From positions 78,179 through 142,178 of the forward strand of contig NZ_JAIUZI010000013.1 of assembly GCF_020171285.1 (NCBI RefSeq): a DNA stretch of 64,000 bases. The letters are read 5' to 3'. Source of the stretch: Seohaeicola saemankumensis. Its GTDB lineage: Bacteria; Pseudomonadota; Alphaproteobacteria; Rhodobacterales; Rhodobacteraceae. The translations under genes were made by a program, and so were the position numbers. Positions 1-10,842 of the stretch are shown piece after piece; position 1 is the first letter of the stretch; each line of letters opens with the position of its first letter. Below the pieces are notes generated by a model that was given only the letters and a program-made list of their open reading frames with translations, did not search any database and was not told where the DNA came from.

Positions 1-708
1 ATGACACCCCAGTTACGCGCGCTTTCCGTCCACCTCTTTACCGCCACTGGCGCCGTTTTCGCCATGCTGGCCATGCTGGCGGCGGCCGAAGAAAAATGGA
101 GCCTGATGTTCCTCTGGCTGGTCGTGGCCTTTGCCGTCGACGGCGTCGATGGCCCGCTGGCGCGCCGCTACCATGTCAAACGCTTCGCGGCGGAATTCGA
201 CGGCGTGCTGCTGGATCTGATCATCGACTACCTGACCTACGTGTTCATCCCCGCCTTTGCCCTCTTCCAATCCGGGCTGATGGACGGCTGGACAGGCTGG
301 GCCGCGATCATCGTGATCACCTTCGCCAGCGCGCTCTACTTCGCCGACACACGGATGAAGACCAAGGACAATTCCTTTTCCGGCTTTCCCGGCTGCTGGA
401 ACATGCTGGTGCTGGTGATCTTCGCGCTCGAACCCAACTTCTGGGTCAGCCTGTCGCTGGTCACCGCCCTGGCCGTGGCCATGTTCCTGCCGCTGAAATT
501 CGTCCACCCCGTGCGCACCGAACGCTGGCGCCCTGTGACCCTGCCGATGGCGCTGGCCTGGACCTTCTTCGCCGGCTGGGCCGCCTGGGTCGACTTCCAC
601 CCCGACAGCTGGGCGCATTGGGGCCTGGTCATCACCAGCGTCTACCTGCTGTTCGTCGGCATCGCCCAGCAGCTGGTGCCGCAGCGCGACGCTCAGAGAA
701 CGTCCTGA
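1..708 (+). CDS. pcs: Phosphatidylcholine synthase
   Basis: This 235-residue integral membrane protein condenses CDP-diacylglycerol with choline to make phosphatidylcholine in one step at the inner membrane. The CDP-alcohol phosphotransferase signature is visible as D50-G51-x2-A54-R55-x12-G68-x3-D72-x3-D76. The 12-residue spacer, instead of the usual 8, is characteristic of bacterial Pcs. Several hydrophobic segments follow. Length and the N-terminal pattern (RALSVHLFTATGA) match the family, so ATG at base 1 is probably the true start, although no upstream DNA is visible to check the ribosome binding site. It converges with the next gene and overlaps it by 16 bases. Confidence 0.95.
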   Translation: MTPQLRALSVHLFTATGAVFAMLAMLAAAEEKWSLMFLWLVVAFAVDGVDGPLARRYHVKRFAAEFDGVLLDLIIDYLTYVFIPAFALFQSGLMDGWTGWAAIIVITFASALYFADTRMKTKDNSFSGFPGCWNMLVLVIFALEPNFWVSLSLVTALAVAMFLPLKFVHPVRTERWRPVTLPMALAWTFFAGWAAWVDFHPDSWAHWGLVITSVYLLFVGIAQQLVPQRDAQRTS

Positions 709-1160
709 ATCTCCGCGTCCTTGCCGTTAAAGGCAAAGACATCGCCCGCCTGCAGCCCGGCCATCGCCTTGTAGATCGGGCTCTGGGTCGAGATCCCCAT
801 ATAGGTCACCCCGTCCACCTCGAACCGCGCCGTCGACACCGCCACGATGAACCACCGGCCGCCAAAACACACCAGCGCGCCGGGCCCCACCGTATCGGTC
901 AGCGAGAAATCCATGTTTTCGATCACGTCGATCTTGGCGTGATGCGCCTGCACCGGATGGTCAAAGGCCGCCGCCAGATCGGCGTTTTCGCGCGCGCCGA
1001 CGATGTCGTCCTTGTCGTGAACCTCGCGGTCGTCCAGCTTGGCCTCCGCCATGAACGCCTCGTAATGCGCGATCGCAGAGGCCAGTTCAGCCGCCTCAAG
1101 CGACATCATCTTGTCATGTACGGCCTGCTTCAGCGCGGCGCGATCCTGCGAATTGTTCAT
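693..1160 (-). CDS. GreA/GreB-type transcription elongation factor-like protein
   Basis: About 155 residues. The first half is helical and charged (DRAALKQAVHDKMMSLEAAE...), as in the Gre coiled coil. The second half (from about VIENMDFSLTDTVGPGALV to the end, with STQSPIYKAMAGLQAGDVF) matches the GreA/GreB C-terminal domain that docks on RNA polymerase. I chose ATG at 1160 because AAAGGT lies just upstream; an in-frame GTG at 1190 would add ten residues. The role may be transcript cleavage or just polymerase binding, since Gre-domain paralogues do not all cleave. Its 3' end overlaps the convergent pcs gene. Confidence 0.75.
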   Translation of the reverse strand: MNNSQDRAALKQAVHDKMMSLEAAELASAIAHYEAFMAEAKLDDREVHDKDDIVGARENADLAAAFDHPVQAHHAKIDVIENMDFSLTDTVGPGALVCFGGRWFIVAVSTARFEVDGVTYMGISTQSPIYKAMAGLQAGDVFAFNGKDAEIQDVL

Positions 1161-1254
1161 CTGGGGTCTGACCTTTCGTTTCTTGCGCACACAGGGTGGT
1201 ATGGCTGCATCGCAAATGCAATCGGTTTTCGCGATATGTCCCGGGCGCGGCCGG

Positions 1255-1710
1255 CTAAATCAGGAACCCGCCCGCCCCTTCGTGGCGCAGCAGGGCGACC
1301 TTGGTCTCCACCCCCTCGCCGCCGGAAAACCCGGTCAGCCCGCGCGCGCCCATCACCCGGTGACAAGGGATGATCACCGGGATCGGATTGCCGCCACAAG
1401 CCTGCCCCACCGCCTGCGCCGGATGGCCCAGCGCCTTTGCGATCTCGCCATAGGTCCGGGTATAGCCAAAGGGGATCTTCCGCATCTCCTCGCAGACCGC
1501 CTGCTGAAACGCCGAGCCTTCCACCCGCAGCGGCAGGTCGAACACCTCCAGCCGCCCCGCGTCATAGGCGCTGAGCTGCGCCGCCGCCTCCCGCAACACC
1601 GCATCCGCCTCGCCCTCGGCCACACCGCCCCAGGACAAACGCGTCACCGCGCCGCCCTCCGCCGTCACCGCCAGGGGGCCAAACTGCGTCTCCACCACCA
1701 ACGTCGCCAT
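1255..1710 (-). CDS. ogt: Methylated-DNA--[protein]-cysteine S-methyltransferase
   Basis: This suicide enzyme transfers the alkyl group from O6-alkylguanine in DNA to its own cysteine. The 151-residue protein has the active-site motif IPCHRV with acceptor Cys116, preceded by the helix-turn-helix type DNA-binding stretch (IPFGYTRTYGEIAKALGHP) that includes the conserved Tyr and Arg. I used ATG at 1710 (MATLVVET); the open frame extends upstream through low-complexity GC-rich sequence that does not look coding. It lies downstream of ileS on the same strand, separated by 142 bases carrying a repeated element. Confidence 0.93.
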   Translation of the reverse strand: MATLVVETQFGPLAVTAEGGAVTRLSWGGVAEGEADAVLREAAAQLSAYDAGRLEVFDLPLRVEGSAFQQAVCEEMRKIPFGYTRTYGEIAKALGHPAQAVGQACGGNPIPVIIPCHRVMGARGLTGFSGGEGVETKVALLRHEGAGGFLI

Positions 1711-1794
1711 GCGCCAATACCTGCCATGCAGCCCCCGGCCACACAACCCCGCCAACACACCCAAAAGGGGCGCGGCCCCCAGGACCCCGCCCCC

Positions 1795-1843
1795 TTTCAT
1801 CTCTTTGCAAATACTCCGGGGAGCGCGAGGGGCTGGCCCCTCG
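1795..1843. repeat. Rhodobacterales-type intergenic repeat (copy 1) with hairpin
   Basis: The core at 1795-1821 (TTTCATCTCTTTGCAAATAC followed by TCCGGGG) recurs, with few changes, at about 49741-49770 (inverted) and 59085-59116. It is followed by a GC-rich hairpin at 1826-1843 (7-bp stem CGAGGGG/CCCCTCG, 4-base loop). It sits between the ileS stop and the ogt start. The hairpin could end ileS transcription, but there is no T tract. Confidence 0.6.
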
Positions 1844-1852
1844 TTCCCGCCC

Positions 1853-4774
<2,922 letters not shown>

Positions 4775-5114
4775 GGGTGGCGTCCTTCGGATGGTCGTGT
4801 CTGGAAACGATGCGGTCGGTGCGAATGCTCAAACACCTTTGCCCGGCGACTGGAGGATCAGATCGCCGGGGTGATAATTCGAATAATGATAAAGCGCGGA
4901 TGGCTCATGGCGCGGGTTATAGGCGCGGCAGCGACGGGGGTAAAGCCGGAACCCGCGCGGGCCCGGATCCGACCCGCGGATCGCCCCGCCCGGCCACGCC
5001 GTCACCTGACGCCAATGCGCGTCAAAACTGCGCACTCGCCCCGGCGAAAATTTTGTACAAAACGGTCAATGGCCACCCCGTGGGCGGTACAAAACGTCCA
5101 AAACCCCGCGCGGC
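4775..5114. other. Intergenic region upstream of ileS; possible short ORF
   Basis: This 340-base gap lies between the ileS start and the stop of the VIT1-type gene, both on the minus strand. It holds an AT-rich patch (about 4872-4892), which could be part of an ileS promoter. A 68-codon open frame at 5035-4829 (minus) contains the peptide SALYHYSNYHPGDLIL but has no convincing ribosome binding site and no recognised domain. I see no T-box or leader hairpin. Confidence 0.3.
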
Positions 5115-5825
5115 TCAGCCGTGAAACAGGGTTCCCACGAAATAGGCGATCCCCGCCGCCACCCCGCCAATCGCCAGCGTCTCCAGCCCCGATTTCCACC
5201 ACGCGCTCAGCGACCAGCGGCTTTTCATCGCGCCGATGGCAAAGAAAACCGCCATCGTCATCCAGGCCGACCAGGCAAAGGCGTTTTCGATACCTATAAC
5301 AAAAGGCATCAGCGGCACCATCCCCGCCACGAGAAACGCGACAAAGGTCGCCACGGCGGCCCGCATCGGGTGCGGATCGACGCCGCCCAGCCCGTATTCA
5401 CCCTCCAGCATCAGCCCGATCCAGTTTTCCCGATCTGCGGTGATCGCGTCGGTGGCATCCTCAAGCACTTGCCCTGAAAGCCCTTTTTGCGCCAGTATCT
5501 CGCGCACCTCCAGCCGCTCGCCATCCGGGTGATGGGCGATGTGGCGTTCCTCGACCTGACGGAGGCGCTTGATATTGTCGACCTCGGCCTTGGTGCCCGA
5601 GTAGTTGCCCGCCGCCATCGAGAACCCGTCCGCCAGCACGTTGGCAAGGCCAAGTGCAACAATAACGAATGACGACAGGCCCGCGCCGGCGACACCGGCC
5701 ACAATGGCGAATGTGGTGACAGACCCGTCGATGCCGCCATAGACCACGTCGCGCAACACGCCGCGCCCCGGCGGCGCGCCGATCCGGTCGCGGACTTCCT
5801 CTGCGCTGTGGCCATGCTCGGTCAT
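5115..5825 (-). CDS. VIT1/CCC1 family transporter
   Basis: This 236-residue membrane protein is of the vacuolar iron transporter / Ccc1 family, which moves Fe2+ or Mn2+ out of the cytoplasm. The family N-terminus is visible (RDVVYGGIDGSVTTFAIVAG), followed by the conserved stretch ANVLADGFSMAAGNYSGTKA. A charged cytoplasmic metal-binding segment (ERHIAHHPDGERLEVREILA) comes next, then three C-terminal membrane helices. In this family the charged segment carries Glu and His/Met metal ligands. An FNR-like box 53 bases upstream suggests control by oxygen. Whether it carries iron or manganese cannot be told from the sequence. Confidence 0.88.
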   Translation of the reverse strand: MTEHGHSAEEVRDRIGAPPGRGVLRDVVYGGIDGSVTTFAIVAGVAGAGLSSFVIVALGLANVLADGFSMAAGNYSGTKAEVDNIKRLRQVEERHIAHHPDGERLEVREILAQKGLSGQVLEDATDAITADRENWIGLMLEGEYGLGGVDPHPMRAAVATFVAFLVAGMVPLMPFVIGIENAFAWSAWMTMAVFFAIGAMKSRWSLSAWWKSGLETLAIGGVAAGIAYFVGTLFHG

Positions 5826-5877
5826 ACGAAAATCTCCTTGCTTTTCAGCACCCTACTTCAGTTTTGGGCCAGGGGAC

Positions 5878-5891
5878 TTGCGGTAGATCAA
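5878..5891 (-). promoter_or_regulatory. FNR/FnrL-like box upstream of the VIT1-type gene
   Basis: On the minus strand the site reads TTGATCTACCGCAA, one mismatch from the FnrL consensus TTGA-N6-TCAA used in Rhodobacterales. It lies 53 bases upstream of the start codon, where an activator site would fit. This is a consensus match only. Confidence 0.35.
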
Positions 5892-5908
5892 AGCCGCCGC
5901 GCGATGAC

Positions 5909-6934
5909 CTACGGGTCCTTTTCGGCGGATTTTCCAGCGCCCGGAATGATCCCCTTCAGCGCCCGCCCAATAATGGTGCGGACCGAGGGCCGCCGCTTGG
6001 CCGAAAACGGCAGCGGGCGGCAAACCTCCATCGCCGCCACGCCAACCCGCGCACTCAGCGCCCCGTTCACCAGCCCCTCGCCAAACCGCCGCGACAGCCG
6101 GCTAAGCACCGAACCGCCCAGCACCGGCTCCAGCAGATCGTCGCCGACCGCCACCGCCCCCGTCGCAACCAGATGTGTGAACACCGCTCGCGTCAGCCGC
6201 CAGCTGCCCAGAAACCCGGAGCGGCCACCGTAGATCTCCGCCACCCGCCGGATCATCCGCAGACTGGACGTGAGAGCGGCAATGACATCGGCCAGGGCCA
6301 GCGGCACCAGCGCGGTCACCGTCGCGATCTGACGGGCGGCGGCCTCGACTTCACGTTGCGCCGCCGCATCCAGCGGGGTCAGCACTTCATCCTCTGCCAG
6401 GGCCAGCAGGGTTGAGGCATCGAACTGTTCATCGGCCCGCTCAGCCAGGCGCTGGCGGCCCCAGCCCGTGTCCTCGCGATGGGCATAGAACCGGTTGAGC
6501 CGGTCCACGACCCGCCGCGCGGCGATCAGGTCGGCTTCGGCCAAGGCCGTATCGGCCGCCCGGCGCAGATCGTCGATCCGGCCCAGCCGGGCAATGGCGG
6601 ACACCTCTCGCAGCGCGATGGCAAGACAGACCACCAGCAGCGCCGCGATCAGGCCGGTCACGGCCCAGCCCAGCAGCGGCGCCCGCTCGAGCAGCCGCAT
6701 GGCAAAGTCCCATGCCGCAACCGACAGGGCAGCCCCGACGAGCGCGGCCGACAGCCCCCAGAACCACCGCGATAACCGCGAGGGGCGGCGGGCGGCCATC
6801 CGGGCCGCGGCCTGCATCGCCTGCCCGGTCGCCGCGGGTGCCGGCGCATCGGGCACCGGCGGCGCATCGGTGACGCTGGGCGCATCGTCTGCGCCGGTGC
6901 CTTCGAGGTCGATCAACACGGGGCCCTGTGTCAT
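5909..6934 (-). CDS. YcjF / TIGR01620 family membrane protein (DUF697)
   Basis: The 341-residue protein has a proline- and alanine-rich N-terminus, then two membrane helices (about residues 59-80 and 90-110), then a cytoplasmic DUF697-like domain with an amphipathic C-terminal part. It matches the YcjF/TIGR01620 type. In Proteobacteria these genes sit next to ycjX GTPase-like genes and respond to envelope or heat stress, but their molecular function is unsettled. It is the last gene of a three-gene operon and overlaps the GNAT gene by 4 bases (ATGA). Confidence 0.82.
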   Translation of the reverse strand: MTQGPVLIDLEGTGADDAPSVTDAPPVPDAPAPAATGQAMQAAARMAARRPSRLSRWFWGLSAALVGAALSVAAWDFAMRLLERAPLLGWAVTGLIAALLVVCLAIALREVSAIARLGRIDDLRRAADTALAEADLIAARRVVDRLNRFYAHREDTGWGRQRLAERADEQFDASTLLALAEDEVLTPLDAAAQREVEAAARQIATVTALVPLALADVIAALTSSLRMIRRVAEIYGGRSGFLGSWRLTRAVFTHLVATGAVAVGDDLLEPVLGGSVLSRLSRRFGEGLVNGALSARVGVAAMEVCRPLPFSAKRRPSVRTIIGRALKGIIPGAGKSAEKDP

Positions 6935-7383
6935 GTCGCGGCCTCCTTCTTTTCCCAGACGAATATGATGTCGGGCATGTTCTCATCGTTTTCCGCCCCG
7001 TCGCCACGTTCGGATTCGACAAAACCCTGACGGCGATAGAACCGCTGCGCGCCCTCGTTGACCTGCAGCGTGCGCAACCATAACCGCGACCGCCGCGCCT
7101 TGGCATGGCCCAGCAACCGCCGCCCCACGCCCTTGCGGTTGGTCTGCTGCGCCATGTAGAGCGCGCAGATTTCCTCGCCGTCGCGGGCGATGAACCCGTG
7201 AATGCGGCCATTGCCATCGGCCACCGTGACCCAGCCGTAGTCGATCATCGCGCCGCAAAACCGGATCATCTCGGCGGCGGTGTACAGCTTGGGCATCCAC
7301 TCCGTTTCTTCCTGAAACCGGTACAGGATATGGCCCAACGCACCCGCGTCGGTGGATCTGGCTGGCCGCAGGTCGATGTTCAC
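6931..7383 (-). CDS. GNAT family N-acetyltransferase
   Basis: The 150-residue single-domain protein has the GNAT fold. The acetyl-CoA pyrophosphate-binding loop is seen as QQTNRKGVGRRLLGHA (Q/R-x-x-G-x-G/A type), followed by the terminal motif WLRTLQVNEGAQRFYRRQGF. The substrate is unknown. It is translationally coupled (4-base overlaps on both sides) between a ycjX-like and a ycjF-like gene, an unusual insertion into a normally adjacent pair. That suggests a role in the same stress pathway, perhaps acetylating a partner. Confidence 0.85.
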   Translation of the reverse strand: MNIDLRPARSTDAGALGHILYRFQEETEWMPKLYTAAEMIRFCGAMIDYGWVTVADGNGRIHGFIARDGEEICALYMAQQTNRKGVGRRLLGHAKARRSRLWLRTLQVNEGAQRFYRRQGFVESERGDGAENDENMPDIIFVWEKKEAAT

Positions 7384-8807
7384 AGCCGGTCCCCCAGCAG
7401 GAATTGCGCGGCGCGGTCGAGCCGGATGTGCGGCGGGCCGTCACCCGGCGACAGGGTCAGCGGCGCGGGCGCAAAGGACATCGCCTGATACCCGGCCCCC
7501 AGCCATTCGGTGTCACCGTTCATCGCCGGGCCGATCAGCTGCGCCGGGTCCTCCGGCAGCGCGCCGGGGTAAAACGCGGCCTGTTTGCCCCGCGTGCCAT
7601 CGGGGTTCAGCAAGCTGCCCCGGACGCAAGGCAGGTCGCTCCCACCGTGGCTGCGCATCTCTTCGGTGGTGGCGCGCAGGGCGGCCAGAGACAGGGCGGC
7701 GGTGTCAGCCCCGGCAAACTGCGCCTTGTCTCGGGCATCGCGGGTCAGGGCCTCCATGATGGCGGTCAGGCGCGGGTGCTGCAGGTGGTGCAAATGGTCG
7801 GCCTTGGTGGCCGCGAACAGAATCTTTTCCACCCGTTTGCCCCGCAGCAGCCGGGTCAGAAAGGCGTTGCGCCCCGGTTTGAAGGCGGCAAGGATTTCCG
7901 ACATCGCCCGGCGCATGTCGCCAACCGCCTCGGGGCCGGAATTGATCGCGCCCAATGCGTCGACCAGAACCACCTGCCGGTCGATGCGGGCGAAATGGTC
8001 ACGAAAGAACGGTTTGACCACCTTGGATTTATACGCCTCGAAACGCCGTTCCATCTCGCGGTGCAGGCTGCCTCTGCGCGAGGGTTCGGCAAAGGGGATC
8101 GGCGCGAATGTCAGCACCGGCGAACCGGCCAGATCGCCCGGCAGCAGGAACCGCCCGGGCGTACAGCGGTGATAGCCTTCCTTGCGGGCGATCCCGAGGT
8201 AACGCGCAAAGCGCGTGGCCAGATCCTGTGCCAGCTGTTCGTCATGCGCCGCCGTCGGGTCGACCGCCCGCGCCCGTTCCATAAAGCCCTGCGCGCTGGC
8301 CCGCTTGTCCAGCCAGCTGAGCGCATCGCCCGCCCATTGGTCATAGCTCTGGTCCAGCAAGGCAAGGTCGAGAAGCCATTCACCGGGATAGTCGACAATG
8401 TCCACATGGACGGTGCGCGGCCCCTGCAGCCCGGCCAGCATGCCCTTTGGCTGGACCCGCAGCGACAGGCGCAGTTCGGAAATCGCCCGCGTGCTGTCGG
8501 GCCAGTGCGGTTCGGCCGAGGTCAGCGCGCGCAGATGCCTTTCGTATTCAAATCGCGGCACGGTATCGTCGGGCTGCGGTTGCAGGAACGCCGCCACGAT
8601 GCGGCCTTCCTGTGCGGCGGCGAGCCCCGGCATCCGGCCACGGTCCAGCAGGTTCGCGACCAGCGAGGTGATGAACACCGTCTTGCCCGCGCGCGCCAGA
8701 CCGGTGACGCCCAGACGGATCACCGGTTCGAAGAACGTCTCCGAGATCCGGTCGCCCGCGTTTTCGACGCTGCGCACGACCCCGTCTGCCAGTGATGCGA
8801 TGACCAA
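7380..8807 (-). CDS. YcjX-like P-loop NTPase (DUF463)
   Basis: This 475-residue protein has an N-terminal Walker A of the form GLARAGKTVFITSLVANLL (about residues 33-51). The family-typical segments VDIVDYPGEWLLDLALLDQS (Walker B / switch-like DYPGEW) and VVLVDALGAINSGPEA also match YcjX. The family is a stress-linked, possibly dynamin-like or GTPase-like protein. ATG at 8807 follows GGCAGGAGACC, a good ribosome binding site. It heads an operon with the GNAT and YcjF-type genes and is divergent from truA. Confidence 0.9.
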   Translation of the reverse strand: MVIASLADGVVRSVENAGDRISETFFEPVIRLGVTGLARAGKTVFITSLVANLLDRGRMPGLAAAQEGRIVAAFLQPQPDDTVPRFEYERHLRALTSAEPHWPDSTRAISELRLSLRVQPKGMLAGLQGPRTVHVDIVDYPGEWLLDLALLDQSYDQWAGDALSWLDKRASAQGFMERARAVDPTAAHDEQLAQDLATRFARYLGIARKEGYHRCTPGRFLLPGDLAGSPVLTFAPIPFAEPSRRGSLHREMERRFEAYKSKVVKPFFRDHFARIDRQVVLVDALGAINSGPEAVGDMRRAMSEILAAFKPGRNAFLTRLLRGKRVEKILFAATKADHLHHLQHPRLTAIMEALTRDARDKAQFAGADTAALSLAALRATTEEMRSHGGSDLPCVRGSLLNPDGTRGKQAAFYPGALPEDPAQLIGPAMNGDTEWLGAGYQAMSFAPAPLTLSPGDGPPHIRLDRAAQFLLGDRL

Positions 8808-8925
8808 TGCGGTCTCCTGCCCGTAGTGCCCCGTTATGCCTTGGGGCCAAGATAGTCAGGCCAGCGCCCTGCGCCAAGCTCCAGTTGGGCTTGCCCGCGC
8901 GCCACCGCCACGCTAGAGCCGCGCC

Positions 8926-9696
8926 ATGCCCCGTTACGCTTTGAAAGTCGAATACCAAGGTGCGCCGTTTGCCGGCTGGCAACGGCAAAAGGACCAGCCG
9001 TCGGTGCAGGGCGCCATCGAGGCCGCTCTGGCCCGGCTGGAACCGGGCCCCCACACCATTGCCGCCGCCGGGCGCACCGACGCGGGTGTGCACGCGCTGG
9101 GGCAGGTGGCCCATTGCGACATGACCAAGGACTGGGAGCCGTTCCGGCTGAACGAGGCCTTGAATTACCACCTGAAGCCCGCACCGGTGACGATTTTGGC
9201 CGTGGCGCGGGTCGAAGACGACTGGCACGCGCGGTTCTCGGCCATCGAGCGGCAATATCTGTTCCGTATCCTGACCCGCCGCGCCCCGGCCACGCATGAC
9301 CTCGGGCAGGTCTGGCAGGTCGGGCGGGCGCTGGATGTGGGGGCGATGCAGGCCGGGGCCGAGCAGCTGATCGGGCGGCATGATTTCACGACGTTTCGCT
9401 CTGCGATCTGCCAGGCGGCGAGCCCGGTGAAAACGCTCGACGAATTGCGGGTCGAGGCGGTTCAGGGCTTTTCCGGGCCGGAAGTGCATTTTAACGTGCG
9501 TGCGCGGTCGTTCCTGCACAACCAGGTGCGCAGTTTCGTGGGCACGCTGGAGCGGGTCGGGGCGGGGTCATGGTCGCCGCAGGATGTCGGCGCCGCGCTG
9601 GCTGCGCGGGACAGGTCGGCCTGCGGTCCGGTTTGCCCGCCGCAGGGACTTTATCTGGCCCGTGTGGGATACCCGCAGGATCCGTTTGCGAGCTGA
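8926..9696 (+). CDS. truA: tRNA pseudouridine(38-40) synthase
   Basis: The 256-residue protein converts uridines 38-40 of the tRNA anticodon arm to pseudouridine. The catalytic aspartate Asp52 is in the motif AAAGRTDAGVHALGQVAH. Other family blocks are present: FAGWQRQKDQPSVQGAIE near the N-terminus, and SFLHNQVRSFVGTLERVG near the C-terminus. Length is normal. It is divergently transcribed from the ycjX-like gene with a 118-base spacer. Confidence 0.97.
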   Translation: MPRYALKVEYQGAPFAGWQRQKDQPSVQGAIEAALARLEPGPHTIAAAGRTDAGVHALGQVAHCDMTKDWEPFRLNEALNYHLKPAPVTILAVARVEDDWHARFSAIERQYLFRILTRRAPATHDLGQVWQVGRALDVGAMQAGAEQLIGRHDFTTFRSAICQAASPVKTLDELRVEAVQGFSGPEVHFNVRARSFLHNQVRSFVGTLERVGAGSWSPQDVGAALAARDRSACGPVCPPQGLYLARVGYPQDPFAS

Positions 9697-9706
9697 TCGG
9701 TTTCTG

Positions 9707-9744
9707 GCTCCTGATTCTGGCCCCTGATTCTGGTCGCCGATTCC
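9707..9744. repeat. Imperfect 13-bp tandem repeat downstream of truA
   Basis: Three consecutive units, GCTCCTGATTCTG, GCCCCTGATTCTG and GTCGCCGATTCC, lie just after the truA stop codon. The first two differ by one base. No function is evident. Confidence 0.5.
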
Positions 9745-9816
9745 ACTATCTGTTGAAGATGTCCCATTCCGGCTTATCTGATCCTGTATCGGGTGCTGTT
9801 TAGAGGTAACACAGAG

Positions 9817-9969
9817 ATGCGTGTGGTACGTTTCACGCTGGGATTGATGGCCGCCGGGCTTCTCGCCGGTTGCGACCCCTCTGGCTTCTCGGCCCCTGCC
9901 GGCGTGGATCAGGCGAAATACGAACGCCACAAGGCCAACCGCGAGGCCTATCTGTATCAAGGCCTGTAA
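9817..9969 (+). CDS. Small lipoprotein, 50 residues
   Basis: A tiny secreted protein starts at ATG 9817 after an AGAGGTAA ribosome binding site. The N-terminus MRVVRFTLGLMAAGLLAGC is a lipoprotein signal peptide with lipobox L-A-G-C, so Cys19 would be lipidated and only about 32 residues remain in the periplasm (ending NREAYLYQGL). The mature part is charged and shows no recognised domain. It stands alone between truA and the amidotransferase gene. Confidence 0.7.
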   Translation: MRVVRFTLGLMAAGLLAGCDPSGFSAPAGVDQAKYERHKANREAYLYQGL

Positions 9970-10020
9970 CGCCGTTGCACCGCCGTTGACGCCGCGCCAT
10001 GCGCCGGGTAATCGGCGGCC

Positions 10021-10755
10021 ATGACTCGCTTTCTGATCCTGCAGCTTCGCCCCGAAACGGATGCCTCTGACGCCGAGTACGCGTCGATTCTTGCACGGGC
10101 TGGACTGGGTGCCGAGCGAACCCATCGCATTCGCCTGGATCGCGACCCTTTGCCGGAGGCGCTGAACCTTTTGGACTATGCTGGGGTGATCGTTGGCGGC
10201 GGCCCCGGTTGCGTCAGTGACGCGCCCGAACAGAAATCGCCGACCGAGGCGCGGATCGAGGCGCAGATCATGGGGCTGATGCCGCAGATCACCGGCACAG
10301 ATCACCCGTTCATGGGCTGCTGTTACGGTCTGGGCATCTTGGCCGCCCATCTGGGTGGCGCCGTCAGCAAGGCGCAATACAGCGAGCCCGTCGGCCCGTC
10401 GGCCTGTGTGCTGACCCCCGAGGCGGCCAGCGATCCGCTGACGGCGGGGTTACCAGATTCCTTCGACGCCTACGTCGGCCACAAGGAAGCGGTGCAGGCG
10501 CTGCCGCCCGGCTGTGTTCACCTTGTCGCATCCGCCCCCTGCCCGTTCCAGATGGTCCGACACGGGCAAAACGTCTATGCCACCCAGTTCCACCCCGAAG
10601 CCGATGCCGCCGATTTCGAACAGCGGATCAACATCTATCGCGATCACGGCTATTTTCCGCCCGATCAGGCCGACACCCTGATCGCGCGCTGCCACGCCGC
10701 CGAGGTCACCGTTCCCGGTGAAATCCTGCGCCGCTTTGCCGCCCTTTACGGCTGA
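10021..10755 (+). CDS. Class I glutamine amidotransferase family protein
   Basis: The 244-residue stand-alone GATase1 domain resembles GMP-synthase-like or YfeJ-type proteins. The nucleophile elbow is FMGCCYGLGI (G-x-C-x-G, so Cys101), with GGGPG as the oxyanion region. The catalytic His and Glu are in ATQFHPEAD. No synthase domain is attached, so the acceptor of the released ammonia is unknown. Alternatives include a gamma-glutamyl hydrolase-like role. Confidence 0.85.
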   Translation: MTRFLILQLRPETDASDAEYASILARAGLGAERTHRIRLDRDPLPEALNLLDYAGVIVGGGPGCVSDAPEQKSPTEARIEAQIMGLMPQITGTDHPFMGCCYGLGILAAHLGGAVSKAQYSEPVGPSACVLTPEAASDPLTAGLPDSFDAYVGHKEAVQALPPGCVHLVASAPCPFQMVRHGQNVYATQFHPEADAADFEQRINIYRDHGYFPPDQADTLIARCHAAEVTVPGEILRRFAALYG

Positions 10756-10842
10756 TCGTCAGGCTGCGGCGATCCGCGCAGTGCCACCTTTGCAATGTTG
10801 ACCCTAGGGTCGCCCTCGAAACAGCTTTGGGAGGAGACTGTT

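Noticed and set aside
4829..5035. 68-codon minus-strand frame upstream of ileS
   Set aside because: No ribosome binding site, GC-rich peptide and no homology I recognise; mentioned only as a possibility in the intergenic entry.
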